From the NCBI GenBank assembly GCA_905214235.1, contig CAJMLF010000003.1, forward strand, positions 48,180-112,179: a stretch of DNA of 64,000 bases. The letters are read 5' to 3'. The DNA comes from an uncultured bacterium (GTDB taxonomy: Bacteria > Bacillota > Bacilli > Lactobacillales > Lactobacillaceae). Of the stretch, positions 10,410 through 19,254 are shown one piece after another. How positions within the stretch are numbered: position 1 is the stretch's first letter; the number at the start of each line of letters is the position of its first letter. The notes under the pieces are model-generated. The model saw nothing but the letters and a program-made list of their open reading frames with translations. It did not search any database and was not told the DNA's origin. Both the position numbers and the translations under genes were made by a program.

Positions 10410-10460
10410 GAAGGGAGGGTCCTTAGTATCCGGAATTACCGGACACGGGGGCCCTTCGTT
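10410..10460 (+). other. Intercistronic hairpin between valS and folC
   Basis: TCCGG-AATTA-CCGGA forms an inner hairpin, flanked by AAGGG and CCCTT that can close an outer stem. It has only a weak T run, so it could be a leaky terminator or an mRNA processing site rather than a firm stop. Confidence 0.35.
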
Positions 10461-10479
10461 TAGTTAAGGGGATGGAAAG

Positions 10480-11796
10480 ATGATTTCAACTTATGAAGAG
10501 GCCCTGAACTTCATTCACGGGCGGACCAAGTTTAAAAAAGTACCGACACTAAAACGAATGCGCCGCTTCCTCGATGAACTTGGTAACCCCCAAGCAGGAC
10601 TAAGGTACATCCACGTGACAGGAACAAACGGCAAGGGGTCGACAGTGGCGATGCTGCGGTCGATGCTTTTAGCCAGTGGCCTGAACGTTGGTAGCTTTAC
10701 GTCCCCATTCATCACCCGGTTTAATGAACGCATCGAATACAATGCTCAGCAGATTAGTGACGCCGACCTAGTCCGGTTAACCAACCGGGTCAGCAAGGTT
10801 GTTGCCAAGTTGGACCAGGAACTACCCACGGGGGGACCAACCGAGTTTGAGATCGATACCGCCATCATGTTTTGCTACATGGCAGAAAAGCAGCCGGATG
10901 TTGTCTTGCTGGAGGTCGGAATTGGCGGCCTGTTTGATTCCACAAACGTCATTGTCCCGGCGGTCAGTGTCATTACGACGGTTGGCTGGGACCATATGAA
11001 GTACCTCGGCAACACCCTCAAAGAGATTGCCCAACAAAAGGCGGGCATCATCAAGGAACACGTTCCTGTGGTGATTGGGAAGCTGCCGTCAAGTGCGGAG
11101 GCGGCAATTATCGCGGATGCGGCTGGTAAAAAGGCCCCCCTCTATAAGCTGGGAACTGACTTTAGTATCCAGAAGGCTGATGACCACCACTTCTTTGCTA
11201 AGGTTGACTACCAGGGACTCCAGCTCCGCCACCTTAAGTGTCAGCTCGGCCTCGGGGGCGACTACCAGGTAGAAAACGCCGCGGTTGCCATTACCGCCTT
11301 CCAGCTTTTTATGACGGAGCGGGGCTTACCACTTGACAGGTCCGCTGTCATTAAAGGATTAACGACGGTTAAGTGGCCGGGGAGACTGGAGGTAGTTAAT
11401 CCGCAGCCCCTGGTCCTCTTGGATGGGGCCCACAACCTTCCTGGCATTCAGGCCCTGGTCAAAACGATCCAGGATGACTTCAGTGACCAGGACGTCTACC
11501 TATTAGTCGCAATCCTGGCTGACAAACAGTACGAGCTAATGATGGGCGAATTGGCCAGTCTCGGCAATGTCCATATTACCGTCACCAACTTTGCGGGCCC
11601 GGGTCCCAAGCGGCCGAGTGCGGACTTGGCGGCGGTTGCAAAACAGGTTAAGAGCCGGTACCCAATTCAGGTTGCAAAAGAGTGGCCACTTGCCTTTCAA
11701 CAGGTAGCACAGGGGCTCAGTGAGGATGACGTGATGATTGTTACGGGGTCCCTCTACTTTATTTCGGAAGTTCGGCACTTATTTAGTGACAACTAG
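10480..11796 (+). CDS. folC: Folylpolyglutamate synthase / dihydrofolate synthase
   Basis: This 438-residue Mur-ligase-family protein adds glutamate to folates. The P-loop GTNGKGST lies at 48-55. Other hallmarks are TSPFITRFNERI (about 80), VLLEVGIGGLFDSTNV (about 140) and the C-terminal ligase domain with LLDGAHNLPG (about 312). It follows valS, the same order as in Bacillus (valS-folC). The ATG has a GGGGATGGAAAG site. Confidence 0.95.
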   Translation: MISTYEEALNFIHGRTKFKKVPTLKRMRRFLDELGNPQAGLRYIHVTGTNGKGSTVAMLRSMLLASGLNVGSFTSPFITRFNERIEYNAQQISDADLVRLTNRVSKVVAKLDQELPTGGPTEFEIDTAIMFCYMAEKQPDVVLLEVGIGGLFDSTNVIVPAVSVITTVGWDHMKYLGNTLKEIAQQKAGIIKEHVPVVIGKLPSSAEAAIIADAAGKKAPLYKLGTDFSIQKADDHHFFAKVDYQGLQLRHLKCQLGLGGDYQVENAAVAITAFQLFMTERGLPLDRSAVIKGLTTVKWPGRLEVVNPQPLVLLDGAHNLPGIQALVKTIQDDFSDQDVYLLVAILADKQYELMMGELASLGNVHITVTNFAGPGPKRPSADLAAVAKQVKSRYPIQVAKEWPLAFQQVAQGLSEDDVMIVTGSLYFISEVRHLFSDN

Positions 11797-11844
11797 ATCT
11801 TTTTCCGTATTTATTCAGTAGGACACTTAAGGAGCTGAATAAAT

Positions 11845-12471
11845 ATGTTAGAAGTAATGCACAACGACCGTTACCTGGACCTGCTGGCGAAGGGAATTTG
11901 CGCCGATACACCGGAGCGCAACCAGGAACTCGTGATGAAGTTTTGGGAGATGTTCCCAACGTTAACCAGCATCAAAAACATGACTGATGATGAGCGGCGA
12001 GCGGTCCTATCTTGGGGCCCAGAGATGCGCTGTTTACTTTCCGCGATGGAGCTCGGTCAGCTGGTCCTAAAGGGGCACCGTGAAATTTTGGGCCACGCGT
12101 ATTCCAGCATGGCCCTAGGACGGGAAATGATTGACTATTTCTTGGGTGAGGACCAGGAAGGGGTCACGCTAGCGTGTACTGATGTCCACAATGAGATCAT
12201 TGACTTGAAGACCCTCTTTGTCGGTGGGCAGAGCGAGTGTGTATTGTACCCAGACCGGATCTTTAGCTATGCCCTTCGGCGGTCAGCTAGTGGAATCATC
12301 ATGATTCACAACCACCCGTCTGGGGATGTGCACCCGTCCGCACAGGACCTGGCGTTTGCCAAACGGCTTGACCGGGGGAGTCGATTGTTAGGACTTAGTC
12401 TGCTCGACTTCATGATTGTTGGTCAGGACAGGTACTACAGTTGGCGGGAAAAGCAGCAGGTTCGTCCCTAA
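11845..12471 (+). CDS. radC: RadC/MPN+ (JAMM) domain protein
   Basis: This 208-residue protein has an N-terminal helical region (about 1-80, degenerate helix-hairpin-helix). A metalloprotease-like MPN+ domain follows, with the HNHPSGDVHPSAQD motif near residue 155. The family was named after a repair mutant, but its biochemical role is unsettled and a DNA repair role has been doubted. It precedes mreBCD, its usual place in Firmicutes. Confidence 0.93.
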   Translation: MLEVMHNDRYLDLLAKGICADTPERNQELVMKFWEMFPTLTSIKNMTDDERRAVLSWGPEMRCLLSAMELGQLVLKGHREILGHAYSSMALGREMIDYFLGEDQEGVTLACTDVHNEIIDLKTLFVGGQSECVLYPDRIFSYALRRSASGIIMIHNHPSGDVHPSAQDLAFAKRLDRGSRLLGLSLLDFMIVGQDRYYSWREKQQVRP

Positions 12472-12561
12472 AAGTAAAGAAAAGGTAAATATGTGAGCGA
12501 AAATTGCGCCCGGAAAGGCTAATAATGTATATTAAAGTTCGTATGTGATGCCTGGCTATGG

Positions 12562-12567
12562 TATAAT
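12562..12567 (+). promoter_or_regulatory. mreB promoter -10 element
   Basis: TATAAT is preceded by TGG (extended -10). A weak TTCGTA lies about 18 bases upstream. It is 57 bases before the mreB start. Confidence 0.5.
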
Positions 12568-12623
12568 ATCCACGATATTGATTAAAATTGATTATTAGTC
12601 TAAAAACGAAGGGAAGAAGCAGA

Positions 12624-13628
12624 TTGCTAGGAATCGGAACCAAAAATCTTGGAATCGATCTGGGAACCGCCAACACGATTGTCTACCTCGAAGGTAAGGG
12701 CATCGTTCTCCGTGAACCATCAGTTGTCGCTCGGAATGCGAAGACAAACGAAGTGATTTCTGTTGGTAGCGACGCACGGGACATGATTGGCCGGACGCCA
12801 GAAAGTATTGTTGCTATTCGTCCAATGAAGGACGGTGTGATTGCCGACTACGACACGACCGTTGCAATGATGAAATACTACATCAACAAGGCGCTGGGGA
12901 ACAGTAACGGCAAGCCTTACGTCATGGTGTGTGTTCCAAGTGGGATTACTGAAGTTGAAAAGCGGGCGGTTATTGACGCCACTCGTGTTGCTGGTGCCCG
13001 GGACGCTTATGTCATTGAGGAACCATTTGCGGCCGCAATTGGTGCGGGCCTGCCGGTCATGGATCCTACCGGGAGCATGGTTGTTGACATTGGTGGGGGA
13101 ACCACGGACGTTGCCACCATCTCCTTAGGGGGGATCGTTTCGAGTCGTTCCATCCGGATGGCTGGTGACAAGATGAACGATGCCATTGTCCAATACGTAC
13201 GGCAAAACATGAACCTCTTGATTGGGGAACGGACAGCGGAAAAACTCAAGTGGGACGTTGGTTCTGCTTCCGTTGCGGCGGCCGAAGAAATGGGAACCAC
13301 CGACGTTCGTGGTCGGGACCTGGTAACCGGTTTGCCAAAGACGATGCAGGTCTCTGCTAAGGATGTTTCAACCGCCTTACAAGACGTTGTTGAAAACATC
13401 ATTAACGCCATTAAGGGAACCCTGGAAGAAACATCACCAGAAATTGCTGCCGATGTTATCGACCACGGAATTGTCTTAACCGGTGGTGGTGCCCTTCTGA
13501 AGAACTTGCCCGACGTAATTGCTGATGCCACCAAGGTACCAGTATTTATTGCTAATGACCCGCTGGACTGTGTGGCCATCGGGACTGGGGAGTCCTTGAA
13601 GAGTATCGACGTTATGAAGAAGAAGTAA
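12624..13628 (+). CDS. mreB: Rod shape-determining protein MreB
   Basis: This actin-like ATPase of 334 residues forms membrane-bound filaments that guide lateral wall synthesis. Visible actin-fold motifs are phosphate 1 (GIDLGTANT, about 8-16), phosphate 2 ([12 protein letters not shown], about 150-161) and the adenosine site ([12 protein letters not shown], about 284-295). I start it at the TTG at 12624, giving [10 protein letters not shown], because it follows GAAGGGAAG and matches the family N-terminus. An ATG at 12588 would add 12 unusual residues. mreC and mreD follow. Confidence 0.95.
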   Translation: MLGIGTKNLGIDLGTANTIVYLEGKGIVLREPSVVARNAKTNEVISVGSDARDMIGRTPESIVAIRPMKDGVIADYDTTVAMMKYYINKALGNSNGKPYVMVCVPSGITEVEKRAVIDATRVAGARDAYVIEEPFAAAIGAGLPVMDPTGSMVVDIGGGTTDVATISLGGIVSSRSIRMAGDKMNDAIVQYVRQNMNLLIGERTAEKLKWDVGSASVAAAEEMGTTDVRGRDLVTGLPKTMQVSAKDVSTALQDVVENIINAIKGTLEETSPEIAADVIDHGIVLTGGGALLKNLPDVIADATKVPVFIANDPLDCVAIGTGESLKSIDVMKKK

Positions 13629-13701
13629 GAAAAGAGAAATGAGTATTGACTAGCTGTATACTACAGCAGGAAATACGTATCATTAGATTTGGCTAGTGAT
13701 A

Positions 13702-13748
13702 GGCGGGGCTGGTCGCAAAACGATTTGTTTTGTCTAGCCCCCTTTTAT
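13702..13748 (+). terminator. Terminator-like hairpin between mreB and mreC
   Basis: GGGGCT pairs with AGCCCC, with an inner CAAAAC/GTTTTG stem, followed by CTTTTATT. It suggests that mreB can be transcribed to higher levels than mreCD by partial termination. Confidence 0.65.
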
Positions 13749-13774
13749 TATCTTGCCCATAATGGAGGATTATC

Positions 13775-14632
13775 ATGCACAAGTTTTTTTCCAATCGCCG
13801 GTTGGTTATCATTGTGATAATTCTGGTCGTTTGTTTTGGCTTGATGGCGGGGTCGATTTCACTACGGAACCGGCGGAACACGCCACCGTTAATTCAACAA
13901 TTTGGTAACGATATTATCGGTTTTGCGGATAGTGCAGTCGCTTTGCCGGTTAACTGGTTGCAGACCAGCTTCAGTTCCGTCAATGACTTGATGAATACTT
14001 ATTCGGAAAACCGTGAACTAAAACAACAGGTAACCGAACTGACCCAAACGAAGGTGCGGGACCAAACTCTTGCTCATGAAAACAAGCAGTTGAAGCAGGA
14101 GCTGAAACTCGGGAAGTCAATGACGGACTATGATACGGTCACGGCCGCCGTTTTGATGCGGACACCATCCTCTTGGCAGCAACAGTTGGTAATCAACAAG
14201 GGGCAGTCAAGTGGAATCAAGAAGAACATGCCGGTAATGAGCGACGGGGGCTTAATTGGCCGGATCATTGAGGTTAACAAGACCAATAGTAAAGTCGAAC
14301 TGTTGAGTGACACCAATGAGGCTTCCAGCCGGTTTGCTATTTCGATTGGTGGCAAGGGCAACCAGGTTGTGAACGGAATTGTCACCGGCTACAACGCTAA
14401 CCGGAATGAAATCATCATGGGTCAGGTCAGTTCCAAGGCCAAGATTAAGGTTGGGACGAGAGTTGTTACCAGCGGAATGGGTGGCATCACCCCCAAGGGC
14501 CTGTATGTCGGTAAGGTATCACGAATCGGCAAGGATGACTACGGCCTGGCACAAAAGGTTTACATTACCCCGGCAGCTAACTTCAATGACATCAACATCG
14601 TTACTGTTGCCGAGAGTGCTTCTCAGGAGTGA
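13775..14632 (+). CDS. mreC: Rod shape-determining protein MreC
   Basis: The 285-residue protein has one N-terminal membrane helix (about 10-27). A short coiled coil follows (about 65-108; NRELKQQVTELTQ), then the extracytoplasmic beta-rich MreC domain (VLMRTPSSWQQQLVINKGQSSGI onward). It links MreB, MreD and the wall synthases. The ATG follows AATGGAGGATT. mreD starts 7 bases after its stop. Confidence 0.95.
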   Translation: MHKFFSNRRLVIIVIILVVCFGLMAGSISLRNRRNTPPLIQQFGNDIIGFADSAVALPVNWLQTSFSSVNDLMNTYSENRELKQQVTELTQTKVRDQTLAHENKQLKQELKLGKSMTDYDTVTAAVLMRTPSSWQQQLVINKGQSSGIKKNMPVMSDGGLIGRIIEVNKTNSKVELLSDTNEASSRFAISIGGKGNQVVNGIVTGYNANRNEIIMGQVSSKAKIKVGTRVVTSGMGGITPKGLYVGKVSRIGKDDYGLAQKVYITPAANFNDINIVTVAESASQE

Positions 14633-14638
14633 TCGTTT

Positions 14639-15175
14639 ATGTATCGATTGTCACGATTAAAATATGTTTTCCCGATTGGCCTGTTTGTAAGCCTCTTTCT
14701 GGATGGGGCTTTAAGTCACGTCTGGGCGCCCCTGTTCTTCCGGTACCCATATTCAATGATGAGTGAGCTGGTTTTGTTATGGTTAGTATTGGCCTACTTT
14801 TTTGAAAACGGGATTGATATTCCGCTAATTCCCTTTGCCATTGCGGTCGGCGTAGTTGCCGATATGTATTCTTCTGGAATCTTAGGCTTATACATGGTCC
14901 TTTACCCGTGCATTGTTGCTTTGACCCAGCTATTGGCAAAGTATTTCAGTGGATCATTTTTATCAATGATTATGATCTTTTTTGTTGACATCGTGGCCTT
15001 TGCCACCATCAACTACTGGGCCTACTACATGGTGGGGGTCACGAACGCTAACTTTGGTGACTTCTTGGCCTTTTCTTTGGCGCCGACACTGGCTCTCAAC
15101 CTGGTTTACTTTGTGGTCTTATACTGGCCAATCCAGTCCTTGTTCAATTGGGCAACAACTGAAAATAAAGTTTAA
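14639..15175 (+). CDS. mreD: Rod shape-determining protein MreD
   Basis: The 178-residue integral membrane protein has about five hydrophobic helices spread over its length and the size usual for MreD. Sequence conservation is low in this family, so position directly after mreC is the main support. It partners MreC in the elongation complex. Confidence 0.9.
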   Translation: MYRLSRLKYVFPIGLFVSLFLDGALSHVWAPLFFRYPYSMMSELVLLWLVLAYFFENGIDIPLIPFAIAVGVVADMYSSGILGLYMVLYPCIVALTQLLAKYFSGSFLSMIMIFFVDIVAFATINYWAYYMVGVTNANFGDFLAFSLAPTLALNLVYFVVLYWPIQSLFNWATTENKV

Positions 15176-15181
15176 TTACCC

Positions 15182-15210
15182 TTGACAAAGGAGAAAAGTG
15201 ATTGTAATAT
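15182..15210 (+). promoter_or_regulatory. Promoter of the amino acid ABC importer operon
   Basis: TTGACA at 15182-15187, a 17-base spacer and TAATAT at 15205-15210. It starts 7 bases after the mreD stop and precedes the tandem T-box leader. Confidence 0.8.
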
Positions 15211-15214
15211 ACTT

Positions 15215-15484
15215 ACAATCAAGCGAATGACAATGAACAGACTAGTAAAGCATCTTTAATAGCTAAGCGAGTTCCGGTTGATGGGAAGGAACCTATTAAA
15301 ATACTTGAATCACATCTGTGAGTTGACCTTCTGAAACCAAAGTAGGAAGGTCCGGGGTCGCCCGTTACAGCACAGAGTTTATTTATTGAACTCACTGAGG
15401 CCAGCTTTTGTGAGAAAGCTGGTAAGATGAGGTGGAACCGCGGAAACGCCCTCGTAGCCATTATGGCTCGAGGGTGTTTTTTGT
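15215..15484 (+). promoter_or_regulatory. T-box riboswitch, full module (probable histidine specifier)
   Basis: A complete T-box leader. Stem I covers about 15220-15325, the T-box AGGTGGAACCGCG is at 15430-15442, and the terminator (CGCCCTCG pairing with CGAGGGTG, then T6) is at 15446-15484. In the specifier position GAAT is followed by CAC at 15311-15313. That reads as histidine when aligned with the valS leader, where GAAT is followed by the Val codon GTA. The tRNA-contact motif is TGGA, which would pair with a U discriminator base, not the C expected of tRNA-His. The amino acid is therefore probable, not settled. Confidence 0.8.
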
Positions 15485-15489
15485 TTAAC

Positions 15490-15607
15490 GGGGTTCAATA
15501 AATGAACTTAATGAGGCAGTTGCTGTGAGGTAACTGCAAAATGAGGTGGCACCACGAATGATTCGTCCTCTAGAATTACCTGCTTGGTAGTTCTAGAGGA
15601 TTTTTTG
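15490..15607 (+). promoter_or_regulatory. Second T-box expression module without its own stem I
   Basis: Directly after the first terminator come a stem III-like hairpin (GCAGTT pairing with AACTGC), a second T-box-like AGGTGGCACCACG at 15544-15556 and a strong terminator. That terminator pairs TCCTCTAGAA with TTCTAGAGGA and ends in T6 (15565-15607). It parallels the equivalent part of the first module, down to GAGGCAG versus GAGGCCAG and ATGAGGTGG in both. No specifier domain precedes it, so this looks like duplication of the antiterminator half only. Both terminators must be passed to express the importer. Confidence 0.8.
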
Positions 15608-15648
15608 TTTAACGCCGTTCGCGACAGTGGAGAAGGAGGAATTATAAT

Positions 15649-16296
15649 ATGTCTTTGCACTACATTTCAGAAATTTTACCATCATTATTCCAGGGGGCGT
15701 CGTTAACCCTCCAGATCTTCTTTTGGACGCTAATTGGCTCGTTGCCACTGGGGATCCTCGTTAGCTTGGGGTTGATTTCCAAGATTAAGCCTTTGAAATG
15801 GATCCTGGAAATTTATGTTTGGCTGATGCGGGGGACGCCACTGCTGCTCCAGCTGATCTTTGTCTTCTACGGCTTACCAATCATTGGAATTGTCTTCCAA
15901 CGTTATGACGCAGCCTTGGTTGCCTTCATTCTTAACTACGCGGCCTACTTTGCAGAAATCTTCCGCGGTGGTTTTCAAGCAATTGACGAGGGACAGTTTG
16001 AAGCGGCCCGGGTGCTGCGGTTAAGCTACTGGCAGACCCTTCGTAAGATTGTGATCCCCCAAGTAGTCAAGATCGTTATCCCATCAATTGGGAACGAAGT
16101 CATCAACCTGGTCAAGGATTCCTCACTGGTTTACGTTATCGGTCTTGGCGACTTGCTGCGGGCCGGAAACGTCGCAACGTCACGGGACGTCACCCTTGTT
16201 CCACTGTTACTGGTTGGTCTGATCTACCTGATCTTAGTTGGTATTTGCACGTTAGTATTGCGGAAAGTTGAACAACGGTACGCATACTTCAAGTAG
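15649..16296 (+). CDS. Amino acid ABC transporter permease (polar amino acid / His family)
   Basis: The 215-residue inner-membrane permease has about five helices and the ABC-coupling EAA loop (GQFEAARVLRLSYWQTLRKIVIPQ) around residues 115-138. This is the family of HisM, GlnP and similar permeases. A single permease gene suggests a homodimer. It is the first gene behind the tandem T-box, and ATPase and binding protein genes follow, so it is one importer operon. Histidine is the best guess for substrate, from the specifier codon; the protein alone does not show it. Confidence 0.9.
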   Translation: MSLHYISEILPSLFQGASLTLQIFFWTLIGSLPLGILVSLGLISKIKPLKWILEIYVWLMRGTPLLLQLIFVFYGLPIIGIVFQRYDAALVAFILNYAAYFAEIFRGGFQAIDEGQFEAARVLRLSYWQTLRKIVIPQVVKIVIPSIGNEVINLVKDSSLVYVIGLGDLLRAGNVATSRDVTLVPLLLVGLIYLILVGICTLVLRKVEQRYAYFK

Positions 16297-16308
16297 GAGG
16301 GTTCAAGC

Positions 16309-16986
16309 ATGTTAGAAGTTAAAGATTTAAGAAAAAGTTTTGGCAGTCGGGTAATTCTCGACAACGTCAACCTGACAGTTAAGGATGGCGAAATCTTAAG
16401 TATTGTTGGTCCCTCGGGAGCGGGGAAAACAACCCTGCTCCGGTGCATTACCGGTTTGGAAACGGCAGATAGTGGCCAGTTCCTGATCGATGGGCAGCCA
16501 TTTGACCCCAAAGGGACGGCGGAGTCAGACCGGGTAATCGGCGTTGTCTTCCAAGAATATAACCTGTTTCCTAACTTGTCGGTGATGGAAAACATTACCC
16601 TGGCGCCGGTGATGGTCCTGAAGAAGGATAAGGCTACCGCCCAAAAGATCGCCAAGGGCCTGTTGGATGAACTGGGCTTGGACGATAAGGGCGACCTTTA
16701 CCCCTACCAGCTATCCGGGGGCCAAAAGCAACGGGTGGCAATTGCCCGGGCCCTGGCGATGAAGCCGAAAATCCTCTGCTATGATGAACCAACCTCCGCC
16801 TTGGACCCGACGATGCGGCAAGAAGTTGCGAAGATTATCCTGGGCCTGAAGAAGGACGGGATGACCCAGTTGGTTGTTACCCACGATTTTGACTTTGCCA
16901 ACAAGATTGCCGATGATATTTTGAAAGTAAAGGCCTTAGATGACTCATTCAAGCAGGTGCAAGACCTTGACCAGGAAAAGGATTAG
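16309..16986 (+). CDS. Amino acid ABC transporter ATP-binding protein
   Basis: The 225-residue ATPase carries Walker A GPSGAGKTT (34-42), signature LSGGQKQRVAIARAL (from 135) and Walker B ILCYDEPTSALDP (about 157-169). The switch histidine is in VVTHDF. The size and motifs are those of the polar amino acid uptake class. The ATG follows TAGGAGG, 12 bases after the permease stop. Confidence 0.95.
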   Translation: MLEVKDLRKSFGSRVILDNVNLTVKDGEILSIVGPSGAGKTTLLRCITGLETADSGQFLIDGQPFDPKGTAESDRVIGVVFQEYNLFPNLSVMENITLAPVMVLKKDKATAQKIAKGLLDELGLDDKGDLYPYQLSGGQKQRVAIARALAMKPKILCYDEPTSALDPTMRQEVAKIILGLKKDGMTQLVVTHDFDFANKIADDILKVKALDDSFKQVQDLDQEKD

Positions 16987-17007
16987 GAAATAGAGAGGAA
17001 GAAGCAT

Positions 17008-17862
17008 ATGAAGAAGGTTAAAACAATCTGGTTGCTGATGCTTCTCATTGTTCCGCTGTTTCTTCTCGGCGGTTGTGAAAGTGTAACAACCCGGGCCAAT
17101 ACGCAGGATACCTGGTCACGGATCCAGCGCCGAAAGAAGGTCGTCATTGGGCTGGACGATAGTTTCGTCCCGATGGGCTACCGGCAAAAGAACGGGAAGC
17201 TCGTCGGCTATGATATTGACCTTGCTAAGGCGGTCTTTAAGCAATACGGAATCAAGCCAGACTTCCAAACGATTGACTGGTCAATGAAGGAGACCGAGTT
17301 GAAGAACGGCACCATTGACCTATTATGGAACGGTTATTCGATTAACCCCAGCCGGGAAAAGAAGGTCGCATTTAGTCGGCCGTACCTCGCTAACCGCCAG
17401 GTCCTGGTTACCAAACGGAGTAGCCACATCAATGGGCTGAGCGGGATGGCTGGTAAGGCCCTCGGTGTCCAGAACGGTTCAACCGGGGCGGCGGTCCTGG
17501 ATGAGAAGCCACGGCTGTTGAAGGATAAGATTAAGGGCAAGAGTGCGGTCCTGTACGATACTTTCCCGGATGCCTTCATTGATCTGAACGCCAACCGAAT
17601 TCAAGGAATCCTCATGGATGAGGTTTACGCAGACTACTATGTTCAACACCAAAAGAACAAGAACGCCTACAAGGTATACGTTAGCAAGAAGTTGCCGGTA
17701 GAATACTTCGGCGTTGGGATGCGGAAGGGTGACAAGACCCTTCGTAAGAAGATCAACCAGGGGCTGGGACACCTGCAAAAGGATGGCCAGTTACGGAAGA
17801 TTAATGAAAAATGGTTTGGACGGGACAGTAATTTCTTAGGACCAGACAATTATCGGCAGTAA
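17008..17862 (+). CDS. Amino acid ABC transporter substrate-binding lipoprotein
   Basis: The 284-residue type II binding protein has a lipoprotein signal: a charged start MKKVK, a hydrophobic core and lipobox LLGGC with Cys 23. The mature domain has the hallmarks of the family: VVIGLDDSFVPMGYRQKNGKLVGYDIDLAKAV near residues 45-75, then the Asp- and Gly-rich ligand-binding segments. It captures the amino acid outside the membrane for the permease encoded upstream. Substrate identity is inferred from the T-box only. Confidence 0.93.
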   Translation: MKKVKTIWLLMLLIVPLFLLGGCESVTTRANTQDTWSRIQRRKKVVIGLDDSFVPMGYRQKNGKLVGYDIDLAKAVFKQYGIKPDFQTIDWSMKETELKNGTIDLLWNGYSINPSREKKVAFSRPYLANRQVLVTKRSSHINGLSGMAGKALGVQNGSTGAAVLDEKPRLLKDKIKGKSAVLYDTFPDAFIDLNANRIQGILMDEVYADYYVQHQKNKNAYKVYVSKKLPVEYFGVGMRKGDKTLRKKINQGLGHLQKDGQLRKINEKWFGRDSNFLGPDNYRQ

Positions 17863-17877
17863 CGAAATCGGTGCTCG

Positions 17878-17915
17878 GTACAAGGTGGTTCACCTTGTGC
17901 GGGGGGCCTTTTTTA
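17878..17915 (+). terminator. Terminator of the ABC importer operon
   Basis: ACAAGGTG pairs with CACCTTGT with a three-base loop, followed by a G/C stretch and six T. Confidence 0.75.
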
Positions 17916-17928
17916 GTGCTGACTTCGT

Positions 17929-17957
17929 TTGTAATTTGTGGCCATTTAACGTATCAT
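17929..17957 (+). promoter_or_regulatory. Promoter of the ymfF-ymfH operon
   Basis: TTGTAA at 17929-17934, a 17-base spacer and TATCAT at 17952-17957. Confidence 0.55.
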
Positions 17958-18001
17958 TATTCAGTATGCAAACGAGCTTTAATAAAGGGGGAACGATACT
18001 C

Positions 18002-19249
18002 GTGCATTATAATCTCGCTCGTGGGGTTAACCTTGACGTTATCCCGACGAAACAGTTTAAGGCAAATCAGATTCTCATTAATTTTACGACGCCCCAGACG
18101 CACACTAATGCCACCGCCCGCAACCTCGTGGCCAACGTTCTGGAGACAAGTAGCAAGAAGTACCCGACCCAGACGGCCCTCGCCCGGCGCCTCGCCCAAC
18201 AGTATGGGACATACATTAGCATGGGGGTCGGCCGGGTTGGCCTGCTTCACACGGTTCGCTTGAAGGCCGGCTTTATTAATGACCAGTTGGCCCATACTAA
18301 CCTGTTTGATCAGGTAGTTGCCCTGATCCGTGAAATCTTATTTAACCCCCTAGCATTTGATGGGGCCTTTGACCAAGCAACCTTTGCCCGGCAGGCCCAT
18401 AACCTGAGCGCCACCATCAATAGCTACTATGATGACAAGCAGTTTTGGGCAGCTCGCCGCTTACTGGACCTGTACTACGCCGATGATTCGGTAATGCAAA
18501 CACCGAGTTTCGGTAAGGCTAGTGAGATTGCTGAGCTGACGGCGCAGAACCTCTACCCGGTTTACCAGTCGATGATTGAGGATGACCGGGTCGATATTTT
18601 GGTCATTGGGGACCTTGACGAAGAGGAGGTCGTCAGGGCCATCCAGCAGCTGCCGTTTAACGACCGTCAAATTGACCTCGGCCAGATTATTTATGGCCAG
18701 CATCCTTATCGCCAAATCCAGCGCCAGGTTGAGTACCAGCAGCTGAGCCAGGCAAAGCTAAATCTTGGTTACCAGCTACCGATTCATTATGGGCACGCCC
18801 TGTACTACGCTGGCCTGGTATTTAACGGCCTTTTTGGGGGCAGCCCGTACTCGAAGTTGTTTACAAATGTTCGTGAAAAGGCAAGTCTTGCTTACTATGC
18901 CTCGAGTCGGTTGATGCCTTTCAATGGCTTACTGACGGTGCAAACGGGGATTAAGTCTAGCGACGCCCGCCGGGTTGACGCACTGATCAACGCGCAACTT
19001 AAGGAAGTTCAAGAAGATAATTATAGTGACCAACGACTTAACGAAGTCAAAGCGGGGCTCATCAACCAGTACCGTTCCGGTAATGACCTTGCCGGTAACC
19101 TCCTGGAGCGCCAACTAGTTCGTAACCTCCTGGGGGCCCAGCAGGCCGATATTCCGGCAGCGTTTAACGCCGTTACCCGGGAAGAAATCCAGCAGGTCGC
19201 CCAGTCACTGAAGCAACAAGCAGTATATTTATTAAGTGGTGAAAATTAA
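18002..19249 (+). CDS. ymfF: M16 peptidase-like protein, YmfF type (no zinc motif)
   Basis: This protein of about 415 residues has the M16 (pitrilysin/processing peptidase) fold pattern: an N-terminal domain, then a second domain around SQAKLNLGYQLP and GLFGGSPYSKLFTNVREKASLAYYASS. The HxxEH zinc motif is absent at the N-terminus, as in the non-catalytic half of paired M16 proteins. The next gene carries the motif, so the two probably form a heterodimer. I start at the GTG at 18002, preceded by AAAGGGGGAA, not at the earlier ATG at 17885, which lies in the terminator. The peptide substrate is unknown. Confidence 0.85.
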   Translation: MHYNLARGVNLDVIPTKQFKANQILINFTTPQTHTNATARNLVANVLETSSKKYPTQTALARRLAQQYGTYISMGVGRVGLLHTVRLKAGFINDQLAHTNLFDQVVALIREILFNPLAFDGAFDQATFARQAHNLSATINSYYDDKQFWAARRLLDLYYADDSVMQTPSFGKASEIAELTAQNLYPVYQSMIEDDRVDILVIGDLDEEEVVRAIQQLPFNDRQIDLGQIIYGQHPYRQIQRQVEYQQLSQAKLNLGYQLPIHYGHALYYAGLVFNGLFGGSPYSKLFTNVREKASLAYYASSRLMPFNGLLTVQTGIKSSDARRVDALINAQLKEVQEDNYSDQRLNEVKAGLINQYRSGNDLAGNLLERQLVRNLLGAQQADIPAAFNAVTREEIQQVAQSLKQQAVYLLSGEN

Positions 19250-19254
19250 GTTAT

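Noticed and set aside
13007-13579. Minus-strand frame of 190 codons inside mreB
   Set aside because: Shadow; Ser/Thr/Pro-rich translation mirrors Gly/Asp/Val codons of mreB.
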